In this document: positions 51,293 to 60,614 of the stretch, one piece after another
Layout: the number at the start of each line of letters is the position of its first letter
How positions within the stretch are numbered: position 1 is the stretch's first letter
Origin: Maribacter sp044594925
GTDB lineage: Bacteria > Bacteroidota > Bacteroidia > Flavobacteriales > Flavobacteriaceae
Direction: 5' to 3'
Assembly (NCBI RefSeq): GCF_044594925.1
Contig: NZ_CP138991.1
Location: forward strand, 744,001 to 808,000
DNA: 64,000 nt
Program-made: the position numbers and the translations under genes
The notes under the pieces: generated by a model
The model's input: only the letters and a program-made list of their open reading frames with translations
Told to the model about the DNA's origin: nothing
Databases searched by the model: none

Positions 51293-53698
51293 TTAATTAC
51301 GTAACGGTTTTCCTGTTTTTAACATGTGCTGAATACGCTCTAGTGTTTTACGTTCTGTACAGAGGGATAAAAATGCTTCGCGCTCTATATCCAGTAAGTA
51401 TTGTTCTGAAACGTAGGTTGGTTCCGATAAATCTCCACCAGCCATTACATAGGCCAACTTATTAGCTATTTTCTTATCATGTTCGCTAATATATCTGCTA
51501 GCTTCCATTGCATCGGTTCCTACTAAGAACATACCTAAAGCCTGTTTCCCCAGTACCTTAACGTCCTTACGAGCAGGTGGCTGAGTATACCCGGCTTCTG
51601 CCATTAATTTAGCGTGTGCCTTGGCTGTAGCAATTTGACGGTCCTTATTGACAACAACAATGTCTTTTCCTTTTTGAAGAATTCCCAGATCATAGGCTTC
51701 ATAGGCCGACGTAGATACTTTTGCCATACCAATGGTAAGGAAATACTCCTGAAGTATATTGAGCTCTACATCTCCTTTTCTAAAAGAATCCGAAGCTCGG
51801 AGCGCAAATTCTTTTGAACCACCACCTCCAGGTATTACACCTACACCGAATTCTACTAAACCAATATAAGTTTCGGCAGCTGCAACTACTTTGTCCGCGT
51901 GTAGGGAGAGTTCGCATCCACCGCCTAATGTCATCCCGTGAGGAGCAGATATGGTAGGGATGGCCGAGTAACGCATGCGCATCATGGTATCCTGGAACAT
52001 TTTAATAGCCATATTAAGCTCATCATATTCTTGTTCCACCGCCATCATAAAAATCATACCTATATTGGCACCTACAGAAAAATTAGCTGCTTGGTTACCG
52101 ACAACAAGCCCTTGATAATCTTTTTCGGCAAGGTCAATGGCTTTGTTCAATCCCGCTAGGACATCACCACCAATGGTATTCATTTTAGATTGGAATTCTA
52201 CATTTAGAATACCATCTCCTAAATCTTCAATGACAACACCACTATTCTTAAAGACTTCTTTAGATTTTCTAATATTATCTAAAATGATAAAAGCATCCTG
52301 TCCAGGAATTTTCATCATTTCTTTCTTTGGAATATCATAGAAATAGGTAGCACCATCTTTAACATTATAAAAAGAGGTGACTCCAGCTGACTTCATCTCG
52401 GCCACCCATTTGGCAGCTTCTTGATTTTCAGCAGCTATAAATTCCAAACCTTTGTCAAGACCAACAGCATCCCAAATCTGGAACGGACCATGTTCCCAAC
52501 CGAATCCGGCTTTCATAGCATCATCAATCTTATAAAGCTCATCCGTTATTTCTGGAATACGATGTGATACGTAGGCGAATAACTGACCGAAACTCTTTCT
52601 GTAAAATTCTCCTGCTTTATCTTTTCCACCAACTAGAACAGAAAAACGGTCCACAACCTTATCGATTGTTTTAGTTAATTCTAGTGTAGCGAACTTAGCA
52701 CTCTTTTTGGAGCGATAGTCCATGGTATCCAAGTCCAGTGTTAGAATTTCTGTCTTGCCTTTATCGTTTTTTGTCTTTTTATAAAAACCTTGACCGGATT
52801 TACTACCTAGCCATTTGTTTTCCATCATGGTCTTGATAAAATCTGGAAGGGCGAATAGCGCCAACCTTTCATCATCCTTACAGTTATCTGCAATACCATT
52901 AGCAACGTGTACCAAGGTGTCTAAACCTACAACATCAACGGTTCTGAACGTGGCCGATTTTGGTCTTCCGATGACAGGCCCAGTAAGTTTGTCTACTTCT
53001 TCAACGGTCATTCCCATTTCTTTTACAGTATGGAATAAACTTTGAATACTGAAGATGCCGATACGGTTACCTATAAAAGCAGGGGTGTCTTTTGCAACTA
53101 CAGAAGTTTTACCTAAAAACTGCTCTCCATATCCGTTTAAGAAATCCAGTACTTCAGAGGAAGTTTTTGGGCCAGGGATGATTTCAAATAATTTTAGGTA
53201 GCGTGCGGGATTAAAAAAGTGCGTACCACAGAAATGCTTCTGGAAATCGTCACTTCTTCCTTCACTCATGAATTTTATCGGAATACCTGAAGTATTTGAT
53301 GTTATTAAGGTACCAGGTTTTCTATGCTTTTCTAATTTTTCGAATACAATCTTCTTAATATCCAAACGCTCTACCACAACCTCAATAATCCAATCTACTT
53401 CGGATACCTTTGCAATATCATCTTCTAGGTTTCCCGTAGCGATACGTTTAGCAAAAGCTTGATGATAAATCGGAGATGGTTTTGATTTAAGGGCAGCGGT
53501 CAGGGAATCATTGACCAAACGGTTACGAACTACTTTATCTTCTAGGCTAAGACCTTTGGCTTTTTCCTTATCGTTGAGTTCTCTCGGAACAATATCCAGA
53601 AGTAAAACTTCTACACCGATATTGGCGAAATGGCAAGCAATGCCACTTCCCATTATTCCAGAACCAATAACTGCTACTTTTTTAATATGCTTGTTCAT
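51293..53698 (-). CDS. fadN: 3-hydroxyacyl-CoA dehydrogenase/enoyl-CoA hydratase fusion (FadN-type)
   Basis: 801 residues from ATG 53698 (MNKHIKKVAVIGSGIMGSGI); a TTG two codons earlier is unlikely. The NAD-binding loop GSGIMGSGIA begins the dehydrogenase (~6-190), followed by its C-terminal domain with the TGPVIGRPKSATFR region and a second dehydrogenase-like segment. The enoyl-CoA hydratase domain is C-terminal (~490-700; MTLGGGCELSLHADKVVAAA). Dehydrogenase-then-hydratase order matches FadN of B. subtilis, the reverse of FadB/FadJ. It catalyses hydration and NAD-dependent oxidation. Gap to the MarR gene is 15 bases. Confidence 0.93.
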   Translation of the reverse strand: MNKHIKKVAVIGSGIMGSGIACHFANIGVEVLLLDIVPRELNDKEKAKGLSLEDKVVRNRLVNDSLTAALKSKPSPIYHQAFAKRIATGNLEDDIAKVSEVDWIIEVVVERLDIKKIVFEKLEKHRKPGTLITSNTSGIPIKFMSEGRSDDFQKHFCGTHFFNPARYLKLFEIIPGPKTSSEVLDFLNGYGEQFLGKTSVVAKDTPAFIGNRIGIFSIQSLFHTVKEMGMTVEEVDKLTGPVIGRPKSATFRTVDVVGLDTLVHVANGIADNCKDDERLALFALPDFIKTMMENKWLGSKSGQGFYKKTKNDKGKTEILTLDLDTMDYRSKKSAKFATLELTKTIDKVVDRFSVLVGGKDKAGEFYRKSFGQLFAYVSHRIPEITDELYKIDDAMKAGFGWEHGPFQIWDAVGLDKGLEFIAAENQEAAKWVAEMKSAGVTSFYNVKDGATYFYDIPKKEMMKIPGQDAFIILDNIRKSKEVFKNSGVVIEDLGDGILNVEFQSKMNTIGGDVLAGLNKAIDLAEKDYQGLVVGNQAANFSVGANIGMIFMMAVEQEYDELNMAIKMFQDTMMRMRYSAIPTISAPHGMTLGGGCELSLHADKVVAAAETYIGLVEFGVGVIPGGGGSKEFALRASDSFRKGDVELNILQEYFLTIGMAKVSTSAYEAYDLGILQKGKDIVVVNKDRQIATAKAHAKLMAEAGYTQPPARKDVKVLGKQALGMFLVGTDAMEASRYISEHDKKIANKLAYVMAGGDLSEPTYVSEQYLLDIEREAFLSLCTERKTLERIQHMLKTGKPLRN

Positions 53699-53713
53699 GT
53701 ACAATGAGCGGTA

Positions 53714-54166
53714 TTAGTGATTTGATTTATCTTTTATATAAATATTCTTATCTGCTATAAGCTTGTTTATGGTCTCCGTTACCTCAAAAAAACCTTTCAA
53801 TTTCTCTTCGGACACATGCTGCTTAATGACTTCGTTAAATCGTAAAACAACATCTTTTGAATCCGTTCTTTTCTCCAGACCGAACGCTGTTAAATGTATT
53901 AAAACGCCTCGTCCATCAGAAGGATTGGGCTTTCTTAAAATAAGACCCTTTTCTTCCATACTTTTTAAAATTCTGGAGAGGCTTGTGGCTTCCATCCCCA
54001 TTTTTGGTCCAAGTGCGGTAGAAGGAGTGCCAGTTTTAGGATCAATGCTTAAAAGAGTAAACCCAACTGCCATGGTACTTTCAAAACTTTTTGCCTCCTC
54101 ATTGTACATTCTGGCAACAGCTTGCCAGGTAGCACGAAGGGCATAATCTATGGTAAGTTCCTTCAT
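53714..54166 (-). CDS. MarR family transcriptional regulator
   Basis: 150 residues with winged-helix features: GTPSTALGPKMGMEATSLSR (recognition helix), ILKSMEEKGLILRKPNPSDG (wing with the DGRG turn) and a C-terminal dimerisation helix (VISEEKLKGFFEVTETINKL-like). First gene of the unit containing fadN, fadA and fadE, 15 bases before fadN, so it probably regulates fatty-acid breakdown, perhaps sensing acyl-CoA. A perfect 24-bp palindrome lies 34-57 bases upstream and overlaps the expected promoter, consistent with autoregulation. Confidence 0.9.
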   Translation of the reverse strand: MKELTIDYALRATWQAVARMYNEEAKSFESTMAVGFTLLSIDPKTGTPSTALGPKMGMEATSLSRILKSMEEKGLILRKPNPSDGRGVLIHLTAFGLEKRTDSKDVVLRFNEVIKQHVSEEKLKGFFEVTETINKLIADKNIYIKDKSNH

Positions 54167-54185
54167 TGGTTATTTTTAAGCCATC

Positions 54186-54193
54186 CAAATATA
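54186..54193 (-). promoter_or_regulatory. Candidate -7 promoter element of the MarR/fad unit
   Basis: Read on the minus strand this is TATATTTG, an exact TAnnTTTG box, 20 bases before the MarR start codon. No clear TTTG lies at the -33 position; that region is occupied by the palindrome at 54200-54223, which suggests control by a bound regulator. Confidence 0.5.
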
Positions 54194-54199
54194 GTTAAA

Positions 54200-54223
54200 A
54201 TTTATTATGCATGCATAATAAAT
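54200..54223. promoter_or_regulatory. Perfect 24-bp palindrome, candidate MarR operator
   Basis: The half-site ATTTATTATGCA is followed directly by its exact reverse complement TGCATAATAAAT. No mismatch and no spacer. It covers the -33 region of the promoter whose -7 box is at 54186-54193 and lies 34 bases from the MarR start. Size, symmetry and position fit a MarR operator; binding is not shown. Confidence 0.7.
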
Positions 54224-54271
54224 ATATTGAAATTAGATGAAGTAATATATTTGATGGGCTAGGAAAAAATT

Positions 54272-54517
54272 TTAAGAACCTTTTTGTCTCTTTTTGATTT
54301 CCTTGTCAATTACCGCGGAAAATAGAGAAGGAAGAATAGCAAGTGGGCCAAATACGGTAGGAACAAGAAAAATCAAAAGCGTATCGTCATGTTTGGTGCT
54401 TTGGTACAAACCATAACCCAAAGCAAAGCACATAAGGACTAAGGCCACAATACTACATGCTAGAAGTACTTTTTTATACCAGTGAAGTTTCGCTGTTGTA
54501 TAGCTTTCAAATGCCAT
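54272..54517 (-). CDS. Small two-helix membrane protein of unknown function
   Basis: 81 residues with two hydrophobic helices (LLACSIVALVLMCFALGYGL and LLIFLVPTVFGPLAILPSLF) and basic ends (YKKVL, KEIKKRQKGS). No family recognised. It lies 35 bases after the acyl-CoA synthetase gene and before the MarR operator, so it is probably co-transcribed with the synthetase. A role in lipid uptake or degradation is only suggested by position. Confidence 0.65.
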   Translation of the reverse strand: MAFESYTTAKLHWYKKVLLACSIVALVLMCFALGYGLYQSTKHDDTLLIFLVPTVFGPLAILPSLFSAVIDKEIKKRQKGS

Positions 54518-54552
54518 TTATAGAGGACTAAAAAATCATTAGGAGTAAAGGC

Positions 54553-56325
54553 CTAATGGCCGTACATATCATTGTAAAGACCGATGTACTTTTCTTTAAT
54601 GATATTCCTCTTCATTTTCATGGTAGGCGTAAGGTGACCATCTTCAGGTGTCCATATATCAGCGGTTAACCGAAATACTTTAATCTGTTCCCATTTACCA
54701 AAATGCTGGTTACAAGTATCCAACTCTTTCTGAATGCGTTTTACGACTTCAGGAGAAGCGGACATTTCTTCAAGAGAACCGCCAACGTTCTTTTGCTTTT
54801 TAGCAATCCATTCTTTTACAAATTCAAAGTTAGGCTGTATAATGGCGGCTGGCATTTTCTCACCTTCGCCCACGACCATAACCTGTTCAATAAAACGGGA
54901 TTGTTTAAGTTCGTTCTCTAGTAGTGTAGGAATAACATATTTTCCTCCAGAGGTTTTGAACATTTCTTTCTTACGTCCTGTTATTTTCAAGAAACCTTGG
55001 CTATCAACCTCGCCTTTGTCACCGGTATGAAAATAATCTCCGGTCATCACTTCGTTGGTCTTTTCAGGGTCTTTGTAATACCCCATCATAACGTTGGGTC
55101 CTTTTATGAGTATTTCACCATCTTCTGCAATCTTTATTTCAACATCTTCAATTGCTTTACCTACGCTCCCTACTTGGTACATGTTGTTCAACATCATACC
55201 TACGGAGACAATCGGCGAGGTTTCTGTAAGTCCGTAACCCTCCATTACAGGCATGCCTGCAGCACCGAACACTTTGCCTAGTCTTGGCTGCAAGGCTGCA
55301 CTACCAGAAACCATAGTAACTAAGTCTCCACCCAATGCCTCTCTCCACTTGCTAAAAATAAGTTTGTTGGCTATGCCGAGCTTAAACTCGTACCAGGCTC
55401 CATTTTGTTTATATGGCTTCCATTGCTCACCCAGTTCTACAGCCCAGAAAAAGAGTTTTTTCTTGATTCCTGTCAGTTCGGTTCCTTTGGCAAAAATCTT
55501 ATCATAGAGTTTTTCTAAAAGTCTCGGTACAACGGACATGAGCTGTGGCTGCACTTCCTTGATATTCTCACCTATCTTATCTATACCTTCGGCATAATAG
55601 ACCGCCGTGCCGGAATATTGATAGATATAAATGAGTACACGTTCAAAAATATGGCACAAGGGTAAAAAACTTAAGACCTTGGTTTCTCCGTCCATCAAAG
55701 GTAATCGCTTAGCACCGGCAAGCGCATTACTGGTAATATTATTATGTGAAAGCATAACCCCTTTTGGAGTTCCTGTTGTACCAGAGGTATATATTATAGA
55801 AGCCAAATCTTCAGGATTTACGGCATCTTTTCTTTGCTGTAGTTCTTCTGCATTAGCGGTATCCGCGCCCAAGTCAAATAACTCACTATAGTTCTTACAG
55901 CCTTTAATTTCATCAAAACTGTAAATCTCCCTTAATTTTGTATTGGGGAAAACCTTTTTAACTTTTTCCAGTACCTCTTCGTCCGAAACGAAACAATAAA
56001 TAGACTCGCTATGGTTTAGCACATATTCGTACTCTTCAGCAGAAATGGTAGGATATATCGGTATGGTCTGTGCACCCGTTTGTAGCACCCCAATATCCAT
56101 GATGTTCCATTCAGTTCTATTTGCCGAGGAGATAATCGCTACTTTATCATCTTTCTTAATTCCCATTCTTAGTAGTGCTCTGCTCACCGCATTGGCCTTA
56201 TCCAAATAATCCTTTGTAGAGGTAGCGACCCACTGCCCATTATATTTAGTAACTAGCGCTTTCTCCAGATTATACTTCTCCAGCTGGTAATAAGGAAAAT
56301 CGAAAAGACGGGTAACTTTTTGCAT
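54553..56325 (-). CDS. Long-chain fatty-acid-CoA ligase (AMP-dependent synthetase)
   Basis: 590 residues. Adenylation motifs: IIYTSGTTGTPKGVMLSH (~178-195), EGYGLTETSPIVSVG, ILIKGPNVMMGYYKDPEKT, DYFHTGDKGEVDSQGFL and a late KMKRNIIKEKY region with the catalytic Lys. Size and motif spacing fit FadD-type long-chain enzymes, which activate free fatty acids to acyl-CoA at the membrane. It supplies the substrate for the adjacent MarR-fadN-fadA-fadE unit on the same strand. Confidence 0.92.
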   Translation of the reverse strand: MQKVTRLFDFPYYQLEKYNLEKALVTKYNGQWVATSTKDYLDKANAVSRALLRMGIKKDDKVAIISSANRTEWNIMDIGVLQTGAQTIPIYPTISAEEYEYVLNHSESIYCFVSDEEVLEKVKKVFPNTKLREIYSFDEIKGCKNYSELFDLGADTANAEELQQRKDAVNPEDLASIIYTSGTTGTPKGVMLSHNNITSNALAGAKRLPLMDGETKVLSFLPLCHIFERVLIYIYQYSGTAVYYAEGIDKIGENIKEVQPQLMSVVPRLLEKLYDKIFAKGTELTGIKKKLFFWAVELGEQWKPYKQNGAWYEFKLGIANKLIFSKWREALGGDLVTMVSGSAALQPRLGKVFGAAGMPVMEGYGLTETSPIVSVGMMLNNMYQVGSVGKAIEDVEIKIAEDGEILIKGPNVMMGYYKDPEKTNEVMTGDYFHTGDKGEVDSQGFLKITGRKKEMFKTSGGKYVIPTLLENELKQSRFIEQVMVVGEGEKMPAAIIQPNFEFVKEWIAKKQKNVGGSLEEMSASPEVVKRIQKELDTCNQHFGKWEQIKVFRLTADIWTPEDGHLTPTMKMKRNIIKEKYIGLYNDMYGH

Positions 56326-56598
56326 ACTAAGTTTCTTTTAAGTAATTGCAAAATAGGGAAAGAACAGCAATATTAAAATAGGATACCAAAAATAAGAGCC
56401 ATTATTTTTTAATTATCCGCAAGAAAGGATACCATTGGATACTAAATGCCACAAGGGCTTACTGAAAATCTTACAAATGGTACCGACCGCTGTCTTTTGT
56501 TGTTAAGAGAAGTAGGCATGTTATTTAGCTAAGAATTAAATTACGCCTCTACTTTTTTAATTACATTCGAAATATTAGACCAAATGCCATATAGACCA

Positions 56599-57711
56599 AT
56601 GAAAAAATTATTAGTTCTTTGTTTAGTACTATTCACGTTGATAGGTTGTAATGAAAAGGGACCTAAAATTCCGGTATATGCTTGGACGGGTGGTCCTGGT
56701 GACGCAACCGATAAAGAACTGTTGGAAAAGTTCAATGATTTTAAAGATAAAGGTATAGACGGATTGATGTTCAATGGGGGACACGACCCTGCAACTTACA
56801 AGCGAGTAGGAGCTTTGGTAAAGAAGGCGGGTATGGATTTCCATGCTTGGATACCTACTATGGTACAAGGGGAAAATCCAAAGATATCTAAAGATTTATA
56901 TGCACATAATCGTAATGGGGAATCCGCATGGGATAAGCCAGCGTATGTGGACTATTACAAATTTTTATGCCCTAACAAAGAGGGTACCTATGATTTCTTA
57001 GCGGAACTGTACGGCAGTGTAGCGGCCGTAGATGAAATAGATGGCATGCACTTAGACTACATACGCTTTCCTGATGTAATCCTGGCGGAAGGCTTATGGG
57101 ACAAATACGGACTGGTCATGGATCAAGAATTCCCGGAATATGATTATTGCTATTGTGATAAGTGCACGTCTGACTTTAAGGAAAAAACGGGTATTGCCAT
57201 CAAAGAAGTAGCAGATGCCTCCCAAGTCCAAGAATGGAAACAGTTTAGATATGATCTGATTACAAAGATGGTAGGTCGTTTGGCAAAGGTAGTTCATAAG
57301 GAAGAGAAAGAAATCAACGCTGCGGTATTTCCTGGTCCATCGATTGCAAAAAAATTGGTAAGACAAGAATGGAACAAATGGGATTTAGATGCGGTGTATC
57401 CCATGAATTATAACGATTTTTATTTGAAAGGTCCGGAATGGGTAGGAGCGGTAGTAAATGAAGAAGTGCGAGCCGTTAACGGTTTAAAACCAATTTATAG
57501 TGGTTTATTTATTTGTCCAAACCCAGATAATAAGACCAAAGAGAACGATCCAGAGAATCATGGGCTTCTTCCTTCCGAGATAGGAACAGCTATCCGAACT
57601 TCTATGGAAAATGGAGCGGCAGGAATTTGTTTATTTACGCCAGAACGAATGAAGCCGGCACACTGGGAAGCTTTTGAAAAGGCAATTTACACCGATTATT
57701 CAGAGAAATAA
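56599..57711 (+). CDS. Putative glycoside hydrolase-like lipoprotein (GHL10-type TIM barrel)
   Basis: 370 residues from ATG 56599; the lipobox of MKKLLVLCLVLFTLIGCNE supports this start over the ATG five codons earlier. The barrel shows FKDKGIDGLMFNGGHD, a metal- or substrate-site-like IDGMHLDYIRFPDV (~140-160, with D-Y-I-R-F-P as in GHL10/DUF187 proteins), a YCYCDKCTSDF Cys cluster and INAAVFPGPS. Such proteins are predicted glycosidases acting on complex carbohydrates. No activity can be stated. It stands alone between the fatty-acid block and the T9SS gene. Confidence 0.72.
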   Translation: MKKLLVLCLVLFTLIGCNEKGPKIPVYAWTGGPGDATDKELLEKFNDFKDKGIDGLMFNGGHDPATYKRVGALVKKAGMDFHAWIPTMVQGENPKISKDLYAHNRNGESAWDKPAYVDYYKFLCPNKEGTYDFLAELYGSVAAVDEIDGMHLDYIRFPDVILAEGLWDKYGLVMDQEFPEYDYCYCDKCTSDFKEKTGIAIKEVADASQVQEWKQFRYDLITKMVGRLAKVVHKEEKEINAAVFPGPSIAKKLVRQEWNKWDLDAVYPMNYNDFYLKGPEWVGAVVNEEVRAVNGLKPIYSGLFICPNPDNKTKENDPENHGLLPSEIGTAIRTSMENGAAGICLFTPERMKPAHWEAFEKAIYTDYSEK

Positions 57712-57784
57712 ACACCTAAAACACTATTTTTCTTGGTAGTATAAATACTCAGGATATTGGCCCAAAAGTCTTTATGCTGATTCT

Positions 57785-57860
57785 AAGAACGATTTATTAA
57801 CTGTCTTAAGATTTTCCTTTTTATTCACATTTTACCACTCGTCTACAATAAATCGTTTTT
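57785..57860 (+). promoter_or_regulatory. Long inverted repeat upstream of the T9SS gene
   Basis: AACGATTTATT (57788-57798) has its exact reverse complement AATAAATCGTT at 57847-57857, extended by further pairs on both sides, with a 48-base interval. The right arm lies where the -33 element of the TACGTTTG box at 57875-57882 would be. It could be an operator or a large hairpin after the upstream gene. Confidence 0.45.
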
Positions 57861-57874
57861 AAGCGTGTTATATA

Positions 57875-57925
57875 TACGTTTGATATTTTTGTAAGAAAAT
57901 TCTTTAATTATATATTATAGATTTG
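57875..57925 (+). promoter_or_regulatory. Two TAnnTTTG boxes ahead of the T9SS gene
   Basis: TACGTTTG at 57875-57882 and TAGATTTG at 57918-57925 both match the Bacteroidota -7 consensus exactly. Neither has a TTTG at ideal distance; for the second, the nearest TTTG (57888) is 26 bases off. The second would give a leader of about 26 bases. Confidence 0.4.
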
Positions 57926-57956
57926 CTTCATAATCAACGTCCCAAATTCAAACGTT

Positions 57957-60554
57957 ATGAAAACAAATTACACGATTACTAAGCTTAAAGAAATCGTAAT
58001 TTCATTCTTTACCCTTTTCCTGTTACACGCTAGTCTTAATGCACAATCAGAACCGTTCAATTGTGATTTTAACGCGTATCTTTTTCAATATAATGATGTT
58101 TATGCGCTAGACCTTGCATCTGGTAGTTCGTATTTAGTGGCCCCAGACATAACAGAAGGTAAAATTAATGCCGCGGCCTATAACTCTGCGGATGGTTATT
58201 TATGGGGGTATCTAAGTACGCCCCAAATATCTTTGGTCAGGATAGGTAAAGATTTTAGCACGGACGTTTATACGATTCCTGAGCTTCCTAATAACGGTAA
58301 TAAATATGTAGGAGCTATCTCCATTGACGGGATATACTATTTTAAGGCTGGTGGAAGTAGTTATTATAGTGTAGACCTTAATCCAGAATCTAACGACTAC
58401 CTTCAGTATTTAGGTACACAACAACTTAGCCGAAACGTTAAGATACATGATTGGGCATTTAATGCCGTAGACAATATGCTGTATACCGTAGAACAAAAAA
58501 CCAATTTGCTTTTACGAATTAATGCAAGCACTGGAGAAGTGCAGAATTTAGGTGAAGTACCTATCTTATCGGGTTTTTCATATACCTATGGGGCGGTATA
58601 TTTTGATGTAGATGGTAACTTCTATGTGTCTGCAAATCAGACAGGTTCGGTCTATAAGATTAGCAGTGTTCATAAAATAGAAAATGGAAGCATGAACTCT
58701 AATATTTTTGCTTTTGGTCCTGCCGCATCAAGTAACGATGGTGCTCGTTGTCCTACCGCGCCGGTACCCCAAGAAGATTGTAAAAATGGTGTCGACGACG
58801 ATGGTGATGGTCTCACGGATTGTGATGATCCTTCCTGTTCTGGTGTTTCCAGTTGTCCGGTCATAAAAACAACCTCCAGTGCTAATAAAGGGGGATTAGA
58901 AAGCAATGATAGATTGGCGAATTTAATTAGCAATAGAAATTATAATAGGGCCAAAACAAACTACACGTTCAATAAGAACGATGCAAAGAAAGTACGCAAG
59001 GGCCAATTATATGGTAAGAGCGCTAAGAACGGAGTACGTGAAATCCCCTTGGGAACTTTAGTACCACTAGGGGTAATAGGAGAAAGCAGTACCATAGAGT
59101 CTTCTCCAGACGATCTACTGGACCTGACCAATGCCTCTGATATTTACTCCGTGGACTACCTTAACGGAACGGAAAATTTAGCTTCTGTATTGGTTATTAA
59201 AACGGATGAACAAGTATACGAGCATAGTAAATTCATTTGTGACAGATTCTTAGGGGCGGAGCTACTTTCTGTTTCTACGATACAATTACGGGAGAAGGAC
59301 TTTATTAAATCAATTATAAAGCAGCCAGATGGAAGTTTGGAATTTGCTTTGACCTTCTCTGCGAGAGTAAATACGAATAATGAATTTATTGTAGCGTCGC
59401 ACTGGAATATCGATGCTTACGCTAAAAATACAGCATATTATAATTTTCAAATTTGGTCCAATTCTGTAGACGGGCTGTTACTGTTGGCAGATGAAATATT
59501 AAATCTATTGGAGACTAATGCAACCATCGCTAACTATGCGAGTTCAACACCACCTCCAGTATTCGTCAAATCCGCCAGTTATAGGAATGGTGAGGTATTT
59601 CTAAACCTGATAAATAGAAATAAATCTGAGCAGATTAATCTAGAGGGTGGTATGAAATTAACGGAAACAAGTACTACGGAGACCATAGGGGTATCTGCAC
59701 AAATAGATGGGTACCTGGATACAGTTTCCTTAAAGACCGGAACATTGTTCGATTTAGGTTTTAGAGTAAGTGCTGGCTTGGGCGATACGCCGGACGATCT
59801 CTTTGTGGCGGACGCCCCATGGGGACTGGATGCCAGTGCTGCCGGAACAACTGTGGACAACTATACGGTTTTACCTGCCGATGGACCTTACTTAGGTGAT
59901 GGTTACCCTATAGAACGGAATATTGCTTTGGATGGGACAACTCAAGATTATCTGGGGGTATACCGCGCTCTTAGTCCTCGGTTTTCGGCTGTAGACCTGA
60001 GCGCTTACGAAAAGTTAAGTTTTGAAGCACAGGGTACTGGCGTTCTAGAAGTAAAACTGTTAAAGGGAGATGGGACAAGTTATGTGAGTAGGGTTAATTT
60101 AACTGAAACCCTTAATAAGTACACGCTAAGCGATACCGATTTTGAGGGTGACGGGACTACCGACTTTGCCAATCTAAAAGTGCTTGTTTTTAATTTAGTC
60201 GCTGAGAATGGCTATAGTGAGGAAAAATCAATGAACTTATCTAATATTGATTTCAATAATAGGGAGCCTTCCGTGTCCTTTATAGATGCGGATACCAACA
60301 AATCCGTTGTATATCCGAATCCGATGGTAGAGGCCGCATCTATCTATTTCTATGAAGAAACCAGTAGTGCATATACGTTTGATTTATTTACTATGACGGG
60401 TAGACTTATAGGTGCTCATCACCTGGAAGGGGATAGTGTTTCCGGTCAGAACAACATTGAAATCAAAAGAAAAGGATTAGCTCCAGGACTTTATTTGTAC
60501 AAGATAAAGAGTAGTACGGATAAAATATGGAGTGGAAGATTAATAGTCAGATAA
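57957..60554 (+). CDS. Type IX-secreted protein with DUF6923-like propeller and T9SS sorting domain
   Basis: 865 residues with an N-terminal signal (VISFFTLFLLHASLNAQ). Residues ~30-270 form a DUF6923-like repeat region (AYNSADGYLWGYLSTPQISL). A Ca-binding-like Cys loop (CKNGVDDDGDGLTDCDDPSC) lies at ~275-296. A large central region of unknown fold precedes a discoidin/carbohydrate-type segment (~690-770). The end (~790-865) is a type A T9SS sorting domain: VVYPNPMVEAASIYF, LFTMTGRLIGAH and GLAPGLYLYKIKS. It is thus exported and probably attached to the cell surface. A strong terminator follows. Confidence 0.9.
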   Translation: MKTNYTITKLKEIVISFFTLFLLHASLNAQSEPFNCDFNAYLFQYNDVYALDLASGSSYLVAPDITEGKINAAAYNSADGYLWGYLSTPQISLVRIGKDFSTDVYTIPELPNNGNKYVGAISIDGIYYFKAGGSSYYSVDLNPESNDYLQYLGTQQLSRNVKIHDWAFNAVDNMLYTVEQKTNLLLRINASTGEVQNLGEVPILSGFSYTYGAVYFDVDGNFYVSANQTGSVYKISSVHKIENGSMNSNIFAFGPAASSNDGARCPTAPVPQEDCKNGVDDDGDGLTDCDDPSCSGVSSCPVIKTTSSANKGGLESNDRLANLISNRNYNRAKTNYTFNKNDAKKVRKGQLYGKSAKNGVREIPLGTLVPLGVIGESSTIESSPDDLLDLTNASDIYSVDYLNGTENLASVLVIKTDEQVYEHSKFICDRFLGAELLSVSTIQLREKDFIKSIIKQPDGSLEFALTFSARVNTNNEFIVASHWNIDAYAKNTAYYNFQIWSNSVDGLLLLADEILNLLETNATIANYASSTPPPVFVKSASYRNGEVFLNLINRNKSEQINLEGGMKLTETSTTETIGVSAQIDGYLDTVSLKTGTLFDLGFRVSAGLGDTPDDLFVADAPWGLDASAAGTTVDNYTVLPADGPYLGDGYPIERNIALDGTTQDYLGVYRALSPRFSAVDLSAYEKLSFEAQGTGVLEVKLLKGDGTSYVSRVNLTETLNKYTLSDTDFEGDGTTDFANLKVLVFNLVAENGYSEEKSMNLSNIDFNNREPSVSFIDADTNKSVVYPNPMVEAASIYFYEETSSAYTFDLFTMTGRLIGAHHLEGDSVSGQNNIEIKRKGLAPGLYLYKIKSSTDKIWSGRLIVR

Positions 60555-60574
60555 TTAGGTTGGATGTTTGGTAG

Positions 60575-60613
60575 CTGCGCCCGTCATAATTATTTGACGG
60601 GTGCAGTTTTTTT
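60575..60613 (+). terminator. Strong intrinsic terminator after the T9SS gene
   Basis: CTGCGCCCGTCA (60575-60586) pairs with TGACGGGTGCAG (60595-60606), 12 bp with one G-T pair, over a short loop, followed by TTTTTTT. It ends the plus-strand gene. The minus-strand gene stops only 2 bases beyond the T-run. Confidence 0.9.
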
Positions 60614-60614
60614 A

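Noticed and set aside
56381..56443. Three GGATAC(C/T) words before the GHL10-like lipoprotein gene
   Set aside because: Spacing is irregular and the word is only seven bases; likely chance.
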